DNA of 64,000 bases, taken from NCBI GenBank assembly GCA_021432605.1, contig MU271149.1, forward strand, positions 1-64,000, written 5' to 3'. Shown here one piece after another: positions 12,819-23,379 of this stretch. The notes beneath the pieces are model-generated. The model searched no databases and had not been told where the DNA came from. It saw only the letters and a program-made list of their open reading frames with translations. A program made the translations under genes and the position numbers. This DNA comes from Coniochaeta sp. PMI_546. Its lineage: Eukaryota; Ascomycota; Sordariomycetes; Coniochaetales; Coniochaetaceae. Positions within the stretch are counted from its first letter, which is position 1; each line of letters starts with the position of its first letter.

Positions 12819-12886
12819 GAGGCTAGGAGCCTTGCTTGGGGTGTCTATTCAGGTAGCGAAAAAAAGAGAACCTCGTTAGACTACTA

Positions 12887-13259
12887 AACCTAAAGAAAGT
12901 GCCAAGGTGAGTTCTGCAACGCTTCGATAGCTTCCGTTGATGTGTTGATAAAGTCCAGCTCCTTGTACTGGACAGGATAGAGGAAGTGGTTGCTCTGGCG
13001 AACCAAGCGGCGGCTGTCGTTATCCCTGGGCCACGAGAGCTTTAGTCCATAACCCCGACATGTCTCTCGCCGCTCTCTACAATTAGAACAAGACGGCAGA
13101 GACCGGTCACAGGCAATCTTGCGGTCTAGGAACACAGAGGTAGTCAGCACTGGCAGAGTTGGCGTCGTCTCCGGCGCGTGGTTTGGCTGCCTCACCTGGG
13201 CAATTCCAGCACCGCTTTTGGCCAGGCCTATTTGGCAGGCGATATTTCGTTGCCTGCAT
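12887..13259 (-). pseudogene. Cut-down Zn2Cys6 transcription factor (N-terminal part)
   Basis: Starting at the ATG at 13,259, with an intron at 13,126-13,195 (GTGAGG...CTAG), the product is 100 residues. It holds a perfect Zn2Cys6 binuclear cluster, C-x2-C-x6-C-x6-C-x2-C-x6-C, starting at CWNC (residues 18-21), where the intron falls inside the cluster as is common. A basic SWPRDNDSRR stretch and FINTSTEAIE follow, as at the front of Fungal_trans_2 regulators. Such proteins usually run 400-600 residues, whereas this one stops at 12,887 and I see no activation or regulatory domain after it. It may be a relic or a short DNA-binding protein. It is 1.6 kb from the MFS pump gene. Confidence 0.65.
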
Positions 13260-13927
13260 CGTACACATATCTGCAGGGGACGTAATTATATATGCGTTTT
13301 GAGCAAAGACAGGAGATAGGTACCTCAGGTTTAGCACAGGTGAAGAGTGCGGAAGTAAGCATGGCAGCTGAATAATCACGTTTTCAACGACGGGAGCGAC
13401 AAGGACAAGGGCGTTGGACATTCTTTTGTTGCTAACGCAAGGCAATTTAATACCACTATGTTTTGATGATCCCATGTTAGTTGCGTTCAACATGTACTGG
13501 ACGCCATCAATGACATGAACTATTGTCCCCTTTCACGTAGACGTCTTTTGCTGCAGATTGAAGCGCAGAATGTATCCAAAGTCGTGGTTCCACTAAGGCA
13601 CATCTGCAAGATATGCATTTTGCGAGGACGACAAGCCTGGTCACCAAAGCTCCTTATGTAACCTTGTGATGCAGTTGCGCGTTGGAAGCGCGGGTAGCGC
13701 CGGCGCCTAGATAGGGGCCAAGTGAAGGCAGCAACGTCAGCAGTTACAGTGACGTCACTAAACCTGCTTTGACGACTTGTAGCGACCCCGCACCCTAACT
13801 GTGTTCCAACCCATTTAATAACTTTCCCCCAGTCCATGTCCATTCCTCCTACTACCTTAATCTACTTCTCAACTCCATCCTTTGCACCTTTAATATCGTC
13901 CAAGCAGCACTTCAGAAGCCTTCGACA
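13260..13927. other. Intergenic region between the Zn2Cys6 relic and the PLDc_N gene
   Basis: Open frames here (for example 13,520-13,843 minus) look accidental. The last 100 bases before 13,928 are pyrimidine-rich (CTCAACTCCATCC), as in many fungal promoters. Confidence 0.5.
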
Positions 13928-14315
13928 ATGATGCAGCAATTTATCGCCCAGCTTCTCCTCGCCACTCTAGCGCTGGCTGCACCTGTTGCGGAAGGGACAG
14001 TTGCTGCCACCGCTGGCGGCAATGCCTGGCAATACGGCACAGGTGGCGGTATCATCGGTCTCATCGTACTAATCCTGGATATCATCGTTTTTGGTTCGTG
14101 ATTCCCTAAGCTACAATGGTCTGAGAGACTTGCGCGTCAGCTAACTCTTTGTCTTGTTTCCAGTCGAGGTCATAAAGTCCAGCCGACCTCCTTCCCACAA
14201 GCTGCTCTGGTCTCTCTTGGTGTTCATCTTCCCCATCGGCGGCTTGATCATTTACTGGCTCTTCTCCAATCGTGCAGCCCACAATAGCGGGTCTGGCTAC
14301 GAGGCTCTACCTTAA
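13928..14315 (+). CDS. Small membrane protein with PLDc_N-type domain
   Basis: Two exons, 13,928-14,093 and 14,164-14,315, joined across a 70-base intron (GTTCGT...TTCCAG), give 105 residues. A signal-like N-terminus (LLLATLALAAP) is followed by a glycine-rich turn, a membrane helix (GGGIIGLIVLILDIIVF), the conserved EVIKSSRPPSHKLLW hairpin and a second helix (LLVFIFPIGGLIIYWLF) with the SNR end. This is the N-terminal domain of phospholipase D/cardiolipin synthases (PF13396), here on its own without any catalytic HKD motif, as in many ascomycetes. A membrane location is likely; no enzyme activity is expected. The gene was not apparent from a single long frame because of the intron. Confidence 0.85.
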
Positions 14316-14903
14316 ACAGCAGCGATGTTCTGGAAGTACGGGCGTGTGAGGGTCGACTACTTCTTTCAGTTGTGTGGTCTCTGCGGGACGACCATGCGGA
14401 GGTTTGTTATACGATGCTTGGAGGCTAGGCAAAGAGATGACGTTCCGCTTTCTTTAGATGTGGCGGGGAGGACTTGAAGTACCACGTAACACTTGATGTT
14501 TTCACTGCGGCACGCGACATGTTTCTCTTCCGGTTACAACATATACCTAATGAGGACTCACTTATCATTCGGGCGCCATACGCCGTCGTGGATCACTATA
14601 AAACACGTTCTTCCTCGCGGCCTTGCATCTCTTGCTTGTTGGCCGGCTTATCAGCTGTGCTATGGCGGGTAAGCGGCCTTTAGGAGTGGAGGACGACGAG
14701 CTAAAGCAACATTGTGAAGGCAGGTGAGATGAGGGCCAACATGAAGTGACGAACCGAGGGATTAAGTAATCCGTAGTGATGGTGCCGCCATCCCAAACTT
14801 CGCAAGGTCGAATTCCGCGTTCAAAGTGTTTACTCTCTATTCCTTATTGCAAACAGCTACCAGTCCTGTGATGTGACAACATCCGCATCTCCTATCCTTT
14901 AGA
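14316..14903. other. Intergenic, 3' ends on both sides
   Basis: Lies between the ends of the convergent PLDc_N gene and the MFS pump gene. One short open frame (14,474-14,683) has no recognisable feature. Confidence 0.5.
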
Positions 14904-17058
14904 CTATACGTCGACCGTTTTGACTTCCCCGTGGTGCGAAGGGTGTCTTTGGTGGGGACCGTGCATCTTGCGCTCCACCCGGTCAGTCAGCAGGCTGCGT
15001 GCATCTTTGGAGAACAGGCAGCCCACGATAGCAATACCACCGAAACCCAGACTAGCCAAGTACACGGTCTGGAATGCTTGTGAGTAAGCCGTTGGCATGA
15101 CGCTCGCCACTGCTCTGCTTATTGCGTCGGTGATACCTGGGAACGTCGCCAGCTTGCCTGCCTTGGCAGCGGCGGTGAGCGCGCCTACCTGGTCAGCTGG
15201 CAGGCCAGCGGCGGTAGCGACTGGGCCAATGTTAGCGGGCAGTGTGATTGCGAGTCTGTTGGTCAAAATGGTCGAGTACACCGCGACGGCAACGGAGCCT
15301 CCAGCGGAGCGGATCGATGCCAGCAAACCCGAGGCCAAACCGATGTCAGCGGGCTTGAGGAATAAGGGGGCGACGGCCATCGACAGCAACTCGATACAGC
15401 CGACGAAAAAAGGACCCAGGATGGTAAGCACGATTCCCATAGTCTTCTTCCCTGGGTCGAGAGCGGCCAAAGCGCCAACAAAGCCAACCATGCCGGCCGT
15501 GGAGAAAATGATCCAATACCGAATGTTGCCAGCCCACTTGATGAGAGCACCCGCGCAGATCTGACCCAGGGCGGTTGAGGCACCAACGGTGCACGACAGC
15601 CAACCGGCGTAGTCGACATCCTTAGTGAAAAGGGCCTGGATTTGCTGTGGCCACAGAAGGACGGCCGAGTAATAGAACATCTGTGTCCAGCGATGTCAGC
15701 GTAGTGCTTTGGTTCTCACATTGCATGCCGTCATGGAACTGGTGGGACGTACACTAGCGACGGTGGCACAGCAAACGAGGGAGATGAAGCCTCTGTTGGC
15801 AAAGAACTTGACAGGAATGGCTGGGTAGGTTAGGTCTGCATATGCCTCGTAGACGAAGAGGATGGCGAGCAGGACGAAGCCGATGACTATGCTGGAGATA
15901 ACTGCTGCCGATTTCCAGGGATAGATGACGCCGCCCCAGGAGACGCCCATGAGAAACAAGGTCAAGCCAGCGGTCCAGAGGAAAATGCCTAGATCTGAAA
16001 CAAGGGATATTAGTGGCTTGAAGCACCAGCGCTTTAGTATCATGCTTACAGTCAAGCTGCTTCAGGAGTTGCCTCTTGGTCTTGCGTTCATGAAGTAGTT
16101 CAAACGTCGGTGGGTGGTAAAAGAAGAATAGCAGCGCGATCGCAAGGCCGACGGTAATAAGGTTGATATAGTAGGTCCACCTCCAGCCCATGCTCGGATG
16201 TGCCATCATCTTACGCGCTGCACCAGGAACACATATCAGTTCTATGACAACACTTCAAGGAATCGTATCAGGCTATCGGGGATTTTACCGATGATGGGCC
16301 CAAAAGTGGCAAAGGGAGCGTTGGTCAAAAAGACAAACGACATGACGGCCGGACGGTACTTGTTCGGCACGAGCTCTCCTAAAGCGACGTTGAAGGACAG
16401 CTGGACAGTCTCTCCGAGACCGTAGATGGCGCTACCAACGATCAGGGAGTTGATGTTAGTGGCCGTGGCGCAGACCGCGATGCCTACGAGAGCAACAAAG
16501 TTGCCACCGATAAAGAACCATCGCCGACCGAAAAGATCAGATAGACGGCCGACGATAGTATAAGTGAAGGACAAGGCAAGAGTCCGGGCGATATTGACCC
16601 AGGATATGTAAGCGCTCGGGCATAAGGAAGGCCGAGTTAGTTACAGTTGCTCTCGGTTTCTTGCTCGCAGCATGATGGGAGCTTACCAATGTCGGCGTTG
16701 ATGTATGTCAACACGTTTGTGGGCATTAGCAAGAAGATATAAGCTGAAATTGCCGACAAACAGAAGCCCTTCCAACCACTTTGTCAGGCACTGCTCTCCA
16801 AATTTGCAAGATTTGTTCTGCGGTTATGCTCACAACCAAGGATCCGATAAATCGGACCGAGTAAAAGTATCCCTGTGGCAGATTGTCACCAAGTGCTTCC
16901 GACCTAATGGACGAGGCATCATCCTCGCGTTGGCGACGCTGCTGTTTCTCATATAGCTTCTCGTCAAGATTCTCGACATGGCTGGACTCGTGGTGAATGG
17001 CCGTCTCCGTCTTGACGATCTCAACGTCAGCGGCTCGGGGTTCATTCGTCACAGACAT
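14904..17058 (-). CDS. TRI12-like MFS efflux transporter, possibly splice-impaired
   Basis: Six exons on the minus strand: 17,058-16,834; 16,768-16,687; about 16,621-16,289; 16,217-16,050; 15,994-15,753; 15,680-14,904. The product, roughly 605 residues, belongs to the TRI12/siderophore-type drug:H+ antiporter group with about 14 membrane helices: LPQGYFYSVRFIGSL start, GRLSDLFGRRWFF (the MFS motif A loop), GWRWTYYIN, FYHPPTFELLHERK before the central loop, and WGGVIYPWKS. It should sit in the plasma membrane and export a small compound. Oddity: the intron after 16,687 has a good GTAAGC start, but where homology demands the acceptor (16,622-16,623) the minus strand reads AT rather than AG; the nearest AG, seven bases on, breaks the frame. 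The gene may thus be impaired, or use a rare site. It may belong with the catabolic cluster next to it. Confidence 0.8.
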
Positions 17059-18389
17059 GACGAGTGAAACCAGCTTGATAAGATAAGACTTGATATCGAC
17101 AGCGTCACAAGTTGAGCAGAGTGCAAAATCTTTTCAGATCTGCAAGGACTAACACGATTCGACTGAGAACCCGCTTGTTCAGAAAGAGAGGCAAAAGGGG
17201 GATTGGGAGGAGCTTAGAACATGCGTCGATCACAGACTCTATATCGTTGCCGATGGTGTAAATGTCCCCTTCGAAAGTCTCGGCATCTGTACTACATTTT
17301 GGCAGTTCCAGATCTGCTCCCCCTTCCCTCTCCCCGCGTTTTGTGAGGCCCAGACGCGACGACAATGAACAGAGATGGGCCCCGCATTGTGAATTCCACG
17401 CCAATGTTTTGCCCATGTCCCAACGTGTCATCTAGTCTTTCTCCGGGGGAAGATGAGGAGGTTTTGGGTTGTTGGTTGTGGTGTGGGAGGGTAATCTGCG
17501 GCTAGTGATTCATCAGCATCATTTAGGGTCTCAGCACCCTGGATGCCGATCTGAACACCCTAGCCCTTCAGCCCACAGCAATAGCACTCGACATGGCAGC
17601 TGTTATTAGTGCTTCTCTCAACCTGGCACTGCACAGAAACACCCTGTAAGTCGTCTTGAGACGTCATGCACTTATTCATTAGAGGACATGGTTCTCCATA
17701 TGGGCTCTTTCGAACTTCGAGTTCGCTGACCTAGGCACGAGGGCTGATCCTTTGCTCCGGCTCGTCAGTGACCAACTATGCATGTTTAACAATTGAGTGA
17801 CAGTGATACCCCTTAAGGCGACGCTCCGCTCGGACTATAGACAACCAGCACGTCATCACCCGGATCATCTCTCCCGCACTGTTAAGCTGCAAATGCACCC
17901 ACACACTACAGTCGCTTGCCTCTAGCTGTCACTAAACGATCACCTCCGTCGGTATCCCACTAGCTTCTATACTATGTTCCGTTCCTCAAGCTCGACAGAA
18001 GCCGTCGACGGCCGACAGCAGAATCGACCTTTGCGTGTCGACTGTAAGGCTCCCACGCAACACGCAACCCCTTCTTCCCTGTTGACTCGAAGCTACTACT
18101 CCGCATTCAGGAACGGATCAGAGGTAGTTGTAACAGATCTGGATTGGGAAAGCGGAAAGTGGTGTCTATAGTATTGATGATGCAGTGAGATTATACTCTC
18201 ACCATAGAAAAGGACGAGAGGATGTATAATAACTCCTACTTCCGGAAACGATGCACCGTTCATCTTGCCAACGATACAATGCCTGACGGGAAACAAAATA
18301 ATAATAGAGGGTATTGGACCCAATAAGCTCATCTAAGTCATAGAAGACCAAGAATAATATACACGGCTATGTAAGCATAACTCACAGCG
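17059..18389. other. Intergenic region upstream of the MFS pump
   Basis: Carries the promoter of the minus-strand pump gene and the 3' flank of the next enoyl-CoA hydratase. Open frames at 17,105-17,431 and 17,974-18,332 show no domain. No CCTCGG hexamer was found here, unlike the other promoters of the cluster. Confidence 0.5.
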
Positions 18390-19220
18390 TCATAATCTAC
18401 TCCCCTTCCACTGCGGCTCGCGCTTCTCCGCAAAGGCCTTCAGGCCCTCGATAATGTTCTCCCCTCTCTGCAGCTCAGCAAACTCCTTCTCTAGCGTCCA
18501 ATCGACAGCGCGCTCGACGCTTGCTGTCTCCCAGCCTTGGCGTAGGCCTGCCCGCGTGCAGATGATGGCGTCCGGGCTGTTCCTGGCGATGGCTTCGGCA
18601 AGCTTCACAGCCTCGTCAACGACTTTGTCCTTGGGCACGACCTTGTTAACAAGACCCCACTGGTACATCTCCTGCGCCGTCACGTTACGGCCAGTCAGCG
18701 CAAACTCCGATGCACGCTGCAGGCCAATGGTGCGAATCAGGCGCGGCAGGGCGCCGCCAATAGCAGCAATGCCGCGGCGCACCTCGGGCAGGCCAAAGTA
18801 TGCATCTTCAGCGGCGATAACTAAGTCGCAGTTGACTATAAACTCGGTGCCGCCGCCCATAGCCAGGCCGTTGACGGCGGCGATGACAGGCTTCTTGCCT
18901 AGGCGGCGGCTGAGAGGCTTGAAGGCGGGCGCATTGCCCATCCGAGCCTTCGGGTCGGCATCGTCCGACATGGAGTTGTTCCACTCTTTGAGGTCGGCGC
19001 CGGCTGAGAACGCGCGGCCTGTGCCTGTGATGATAGCGACGGTAAGGGTGTCCTCCTGGTCGAACCATTTCCACACCGAGTCCATCTCCCACTGGCCAGC
19101 CGTTGACATGGCGTTGAGATCCTTGGGGCGGTCCATGCGCACCAGCACGACGCCCTTAGCCGGGAAGGTCAGTTTGAGGAAGGTGGGCGTTGGCGGAGGG
19201 GGAGTGTTGGTGGGCGCCAT
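18390..19220 (-). CDS. Enoyl-CoA hydratase/isomerase family protein, peroxisomal (PTS1 SRL)
   Basis: Single exon, 276 residues from the ATG at 19,220 (three bases further out lies only a GTG). Crotonase fold: the oxyanion-hole loops AFSAGADL (about 70-77) and NGLAMGGGTE (117-126), and both catalytic glutamates of true hydratases are present, Glu126 in GGGTE and Glu146 in FGLPEV. The last residues are KGSRL, a peroxisomal targeting signal type 1, so it should hydrate trans-2-enoyl-CoA, or act on a related thioester, in the peroxisome matrix. It is divergent from a second hydratase at 20,475, and a CCGAGG hexamer lies at 19,572 in its upstream region. The exact substrate cannot be told; methylglutaconyl- or isohexenylglutaconyl-type acyl-CoAs are possible given the AtuA neighbour. 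Confidence 0.9.
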   Translation of the reverse strand: MAPTNTPPPPTPTFLKLTFPAKGVVLVRMDRPKDLNAMSTAGQWEMDSVWKWFDQEDTLTVAIITGTGRAFSAGADLKEWNNSMSDDADPKARMGNAPAFKPLSRRLGKKPVIAAVNGLAMGGGTEFIVNCDLVIAAEDAYFGLPEVRRGIAAIGGALPRLIRTIGLQRASEFALTGRNVTAQEMYQWGLVNKVVPKDKVVDEAVKLAEAIARNSPDAIICTRAGLRQGWETASVERAVDWTLEKEFAELQRGENIIEGLKAFAEKREPQWKGSRL

Positions 19221-19571
19221 CACTGCGGTTGTGTTTATGCGTGCCCGAGTGTGTGTGACAAGCTGGTCAAATGGCTGGTAGAGGTCGAAAGGTTTCAGGT
19301 GAGTAAGATTGAACTGAAATTAGGATGAACGAAAATGGACAGCGGGCGTTGAGATGCCAACGTCAGAGCACAGCACGAGCAGGGTGAATCGTGTTTGACA
19401 CTGAGAAACTGGACGGCGATCGAGATAGGTAGAAACAAAAGAAGCTATTAGACTTGGTATTGAGGAAGTGACGACATGAACTATCTTCATCGAAGATCGA
19501 AGGTACTGTATGAGTGTTGTATTACCACCATCGTAAACCGCAATCAAATCTTGGAGTTTGTGAGCCACGAG

Positions 19572-19577
19572 CCGAGG
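19572..19577. promoter_or_regulatory. CCGAGG hexamer (FarA/FarB-type core) upstream of hydratase 1
   Basis: CCGAGG, the complement of CCTCGG, about 350 bases upstream of the hydratase start at 19,220. CCTCGG is the known core bound by FarA and FarB (Ctf1 family) at fungal beta-oxidation and peroxisome genes. A single hexamer is weak evidence by itself. Confidence 0.4.
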
Positions 19578-20064
19578 GAACTCCATAGGCCCGGTCCGTA
19601 GCAGGATGTATACCACCAGTTCTGATTCAGCATCTACAGAGATAAGACGGCATCATGGTTCTTTCCATATAGCCTCTCAGAATAGCTGGCTAGGAACCTT
19701 AATCTATGACTAAAGGTCGTTCAATATAGTCGCTCGCTCACTGGTACGGGTTATCCCGCCCGCTATAGTCTGGATCTTGGTCTAGAGTCTGACCTCAATT
19801 CCCTGCAACCACACCTCTCGGTATGTGGGCAGAATCTGGGGTCGAGGTGAACTAATGAATCATTTAACCCAGCGAGCCATGTGCATCTCCCTGCGAGACA
19901 ACCCTAGCTTCCTGTATGTCAAGAGAGCTAACACCGAGCGGTTCCCCGCGTCCCCCGCTTCCCCGCACTTGAGGGCGGAGATGAGGTAGCGGAGAGTCAG
20001 TAGCCGTGTGTGCGCTCAAGAAAAGGATCGCAGTTGTGGTGATTCACCGTGGTTATGGAAATGT

Positions 20065-20070
20065 CCTCGG
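20065..20070. promoter_or_regulatory. CCTCGG hexamer upstream of hydratase 2
   Basis: CCTCGG about 405 bases upstream of the ATG at 20,475, in the divergent region shared with hydratase 1. Same reasoning as for the site at 19,572. Confidence 0.4.
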
Positions 20071-20474
20071 CAATGGCTCGTGTATGGTTTGGTTCGGTTC
20101 TCTTAGCTGGCCGAATCGATGCACAAGCAAGAGGCCTTAGGCAGTTGAGGTTGTCACATATCTTGGTAGAGGAGTTTTCGTGGGACGTCCTTCCGAGTCT
20201 CACGGATCGCATTGTTTGGCAATAATACGTACCAAAGGCTATTCTCAAACTAACATCGCGTACACCATACTTGGTAGGTCTTTGATGTTCTATACTACTA
20301 TCACTACCCTTCTTGTCGACATCGCTACTGCTACCAAAGCTACCTCTATTACCTCGCCGACTCTGTCCCTTGTGCCTCCCGGCTCCTGTCACTGAAATCT
20401 CCTCTCCTTCTCCTTCGCTCTCTGCAGCCTCTGTCGCTTCTATCTTTTTTGCCTCCATCCACCTCACTAGCAGC

Positions 20475-21487
20475 ATGTCGGTCCCGCGCACCAAAAACGC
20501 CGTTCCAAGTTGGATTGAGGTGCCCTACCCGCACCTCGAGCACAGCCTCGTGTCCTTCCCCGTTAAGCACGTACTTCTTGTCACCATTAATCGACCCGAT
20601 TACCGCAACTGCCTACCCGTCGAGGCCACAATCGAGCTTGGCGCCTTGTGGAAGTGGTATGACTCGGAGCCCGAGCTACGCTGCGCCGTCATAACGGGTG
20701 CCGGCGACAAGGCCTTCTGTGCCGGCATGGACCTCAAGCAGCGCCTCGACATTCTTAAGACTAACGAGGTTGCACTTGAGTATCCACAGGGTGGATTCGG
20801 CGGCATGTCGAACAGAACAGGAAAGAAGCCAATCGTGGTGGCCTGTAACGGGCACGCACATGGTATGTTCTCTCATGTGCTCTCTGAATTTGGCTCTGAC
20901 TCTCTCTCCCCCTCTCTCTTTCTCTTCCTCTATATATGCATATTCAACCTTCTACATACCCATTCCTTTCATTCGTGATTTGTGATTTGGGAAGGAGACA
21001 AGACTGATAAAGTGCTTAAACAGGGGGTGGCATGGAAATGATCCTCAACGCCGACGTCATCTTTGCCTCCCCTAACGCGGATTTCCGTCTCCCCGAAGTC
21101 ATCCGCGGCGTTTCAGCCCTCGCCGGTGCCTTGCCACGGTGTATGGTGCTCTTTGGAAACCACCGCACTATGGATATCATCCTCACTGGCCGAGTCTTAA
21201 CGCTCAAAGAGGCTGTTGAGTGGGGCTTTGTCAAGGAGGTGGTGCCACAGGACAAGCTGGTGCAGCGCGCCGTTGACTATGCTGCCGAGATCGCGAGCTT
21301 GGCGCCCGACAGCGTCATCATCTCGCGGCTGGCAGCGCGAGAGGCTTGGGAGACGGGCATCAGCCGGGCCACGATGCGTGGCCAAGAGTTATGGGCAGAG
21401 AACATGCTTAAGAGCAAGAATGCATCAGAGGGATTGGCTGCGTACAGGGAGAAGAGGGCTCCGAACTGGTTCCCATCCCACATATAG
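20475..21487 (+). CDS. Second enoyl-CoA hydratase/isomerase family protein
   Basis: Exons 20,475-20,862 and 21,024-21,487 around a 161-base intron (GTATGT...ACAG, rich in CT) give 283 residues. The start MSVPRTKN is chosen over an in-frame upstream start because the fold begins here and the upstream part is low-complexity. Crotonase motifs: FCAGMDL (81-87) and CNGHAHGGGME, which the intron splits. Glu134 (GGGME) and Glu154 (RLPEV) match the two catalytic glutamates. The C-terminus is PSHI, not a good peroxisomal signal; it may work in the cytosol or enter peroxisomes with a partner. Its sequence is clearly different from hydratase 1, so this is not a recent duplicate; the two may take different steps of one pathway. 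Confidence 0.88.
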
Positions 21488-21703
21488 AAGTATGTGTGAA
21501 GTTTTGTTGAGTGCAGGGACTAGACTCAAGTTCCAAAATGATCGCTGCATAATTACGTGATAATGGGGTCATTATTGTGCTCATTGTGCTGTCATTCAAA
21601 AATCAAGCAAGTTATCAGGCTCTGCCTCTTCTAATAACCTACATTGCATGACGAGATGATGAAAATACTACCCATCTATTCCCACACTGATCTAGGTTTC
21701 TTC

Positions 21704-22760
21704 TTAGAGTTTGCTGCTTGTCCCTGCCTGCTTGATCTTAGCCTGTCCGTTCGACAGCGCCACCCTCCCATCGCCCTTGACCACAGTCTCGAAGTGGATG
21801 ACATCGAACACGTCTTCGGACCCGACCTTCCACATGCGTGTCTCGAGCTCATCACCTGGGTACACGACGTTCTTAAAGCGTGCCCTGAATGCCTTGAAAC
21901 GCGCCGGATCCGACCCGCCGAAGACCTTTAGTACGCCGTGCGCCGCGATGTTCCATGTTCCGAGGCCCTGCAAAATGGAGCCCTTGAAGCCAGCGCGCCT
22001 GCCAAACTCCTCGTCGGCGTGCATTGGATTGTAGTCGCCGCAGAGGCGGTACAGCAGTGCTGACTCCGGCGTTGTCTTGAACTCGTAGACTGCGTCGGGG
22101 CTCCGGGCGGGCATCTCAGTGGTCGGCTTACTGGGCCCCCTAGGTCCACCGTAGCCGCCTTGGCCGATGCCAAAGGCCATCGACGACATCTTGACGTAGA
22201 CCTTGCCAGTCTTGATGTCTACAAGTTCCTGCTCGGCCTCCAAGATCATGGCACCGCCTTTATCATAAACACCGATGACTCGGTTGTGGATCTCAAGATC
22301 CAGTCCGTCGGAGCTGACAGGGACGGGGTTGATAATCTCGATGCCACGCTCGCCGTCCACGGAGCGCTGGGCGTCAAAGGGTGGGGTACCGGGGATGTCG
22401 GCGCTGATCATCTTCTCGATGAAGTCGTAGACGTCCTGGTCCGTCGTCTTGAACCCCAGGTTGATGGGGAATGTAGGGAAGGCAGCAAAGTTGGGATGCA
22501 GCTCGTAAAGAAAGTGACGCTCGTCGGCCTGAATACCAATAGCATTGGCCTGAGCGAAACACAATGAGTCAGCGGTTAGCCACTGAGAGGCGGCTTTCAC
22601 GGATCTCTGAGGTGCATCTCACGAATAACAGCACATCCCGGCGATTATAGCTGCACTTTACTGGGGGGTATTTGTACCCAACAGCTTTCCGGAAGTCGAC
22701 ATTGTCATACCTACCAGAGGCATTTCTGATGGGCTTGTCACGGGAACTTGGGAATGCCAT
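21704..22760 (-). CDS. MaoC-type (R)-specific enoyl-CoA hydratase 2, peroxisomal (PTS1 SKL)
   Basis: Exons 22,760-22,623 and 22,549-21,704 with a 73-base intron give 327 residues. This is a double hot-dog protein like the hydratase 2 half of fungal multifunctional enzyme Fox2, but stand-alone: YNRRDVLLFANAIG at the start of the N-terminal hot dog and the hydratase 2 motif GDYNPMHAD with Asp218 and His223 as the catalytic pair, then GFKGSILQGLGT. It ends in SSKL, a strong type 1 peroxisomal signal. It should hydrate 2-enoyl-CoA to the (R)-3-hydroxy form in peroxisomes. A CCTCGG hexamer lies upstream at 23,133. Its presence beside two crotonase-fold hydratases suggests a substrate that ordinary beta-oxidation handles poorly. 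Confidence 0.92.
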
Positions 22761-23132
22761 ATTTGAAGTGACGGGAGAAGATCAGGTGTGGCTGTGCGGA
22801 ATGGAAGAACACATAAGGAGCGAGAGGCCAGAACGCTGAGACCGAACACACCAGGGGAAGAATTGTATGCAGTGAGTTAGTGCACCTTAAATGACAAGTC
22901 AATGAAGGATGATATAGGGCCCAGCACTTGCGGAAGCAGGGATCAGGGCAACGAGATAGTGTTGGAGATGTGGGGAAGGATGTGGAAGGATGAGAAAACT
23001 TAGTCGCTACGTGCGGGGGAGAGAGTCACATATACCGTCAGTGGTCACTGATACACCTCCATCATAATCCGGGCCTTGAGCATGGAACAAAGAGCGGAAG
23101 ACGGGTAAGTCACCCTGGCTTGTATACCTGAC

Positions 23133-23138
23133 CCTCGG
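23133..23138. promoter_or_regulatory. CCTCGG hexamer upstream of the MaoC hydratase
   Basis: CCTCGG in the 620-base region between the MaoC gene start (22,760) and the end of the AtuA-like gene (23,380), about 375 bases from the start codon. Confidence 0.4.
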
Positions 23139-23379
23139 TCGATGACTGTTGACACTGCCCGGCATCCTACTGTCACAGAGCATCATTACATTGCAGCAAC
23201 GATCTGTCAAAACTAACCAAATAACAAATGCACTCGTTCTTGTTAGACGTTTGATCTGATACAATGAAGAACGGCGTTTTTGTACTTTAGAGCAGGCATG
23301 CTTCCCATTGCTTGCTGCTCTTGTAATTATTGAGACAAATAGTGATTTCATAATTAATAGATGTTTAACAGACGTTATG

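Larger units (their letters stand above)
12034..12850 (-). pseudogene. Repeat-rich ORF broken by a 7-base loss in its own repeat
   Basis: Reading the minus strand, one frame encodes about ten KATPT/KAAPT pentapeptides and a short linker (APTCTTPEARSIAMRTLQTL), and a second frame encodes repeats of the type AANGAASNE and a C-terminal region ending in a charged helix (LLAKLAELEKSKQ). The two frames fit together if a third 30-base unit near 12,517 lost seven bases, so I regard this as one gene broken in that repeat. A branch-point-like CTAAC, a pyrimidine run and TAG at about 12,850-12,870 look like an intron end, so the first exon may lie further upstream, unseen. No family was recognised. The break could also be an assembly error in a repeat. 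Confidence 0.45.

Noticed and set aside
12092-12879. Plus-strand frames over the repeats (WQRPHWKRP-type and VGVALVG-type)
   Set aside because: They are the opposite strand of the repeat arrays; the minus strand has the charged C-terminal helix and the sensible composition.
13520-13843. 107-residue minus-strand frame before the PLDc_N gene
   Set aside because: No domain, and it lies where the promoter of the PLDc_N gene is expected.
18454-19281. 275-residue frame opposite enoyl-CoA hydratase 1
   Set aside because: Mirror frame of a GC-rich coding exon; Ser/Arg/Ala-rich composition, no domain.
19997-20494. 165-residue minus-strand frame overlapping the hydratase 2 start
   Set aside because: Low complexity, overlaps a well-supported exon and promoter.
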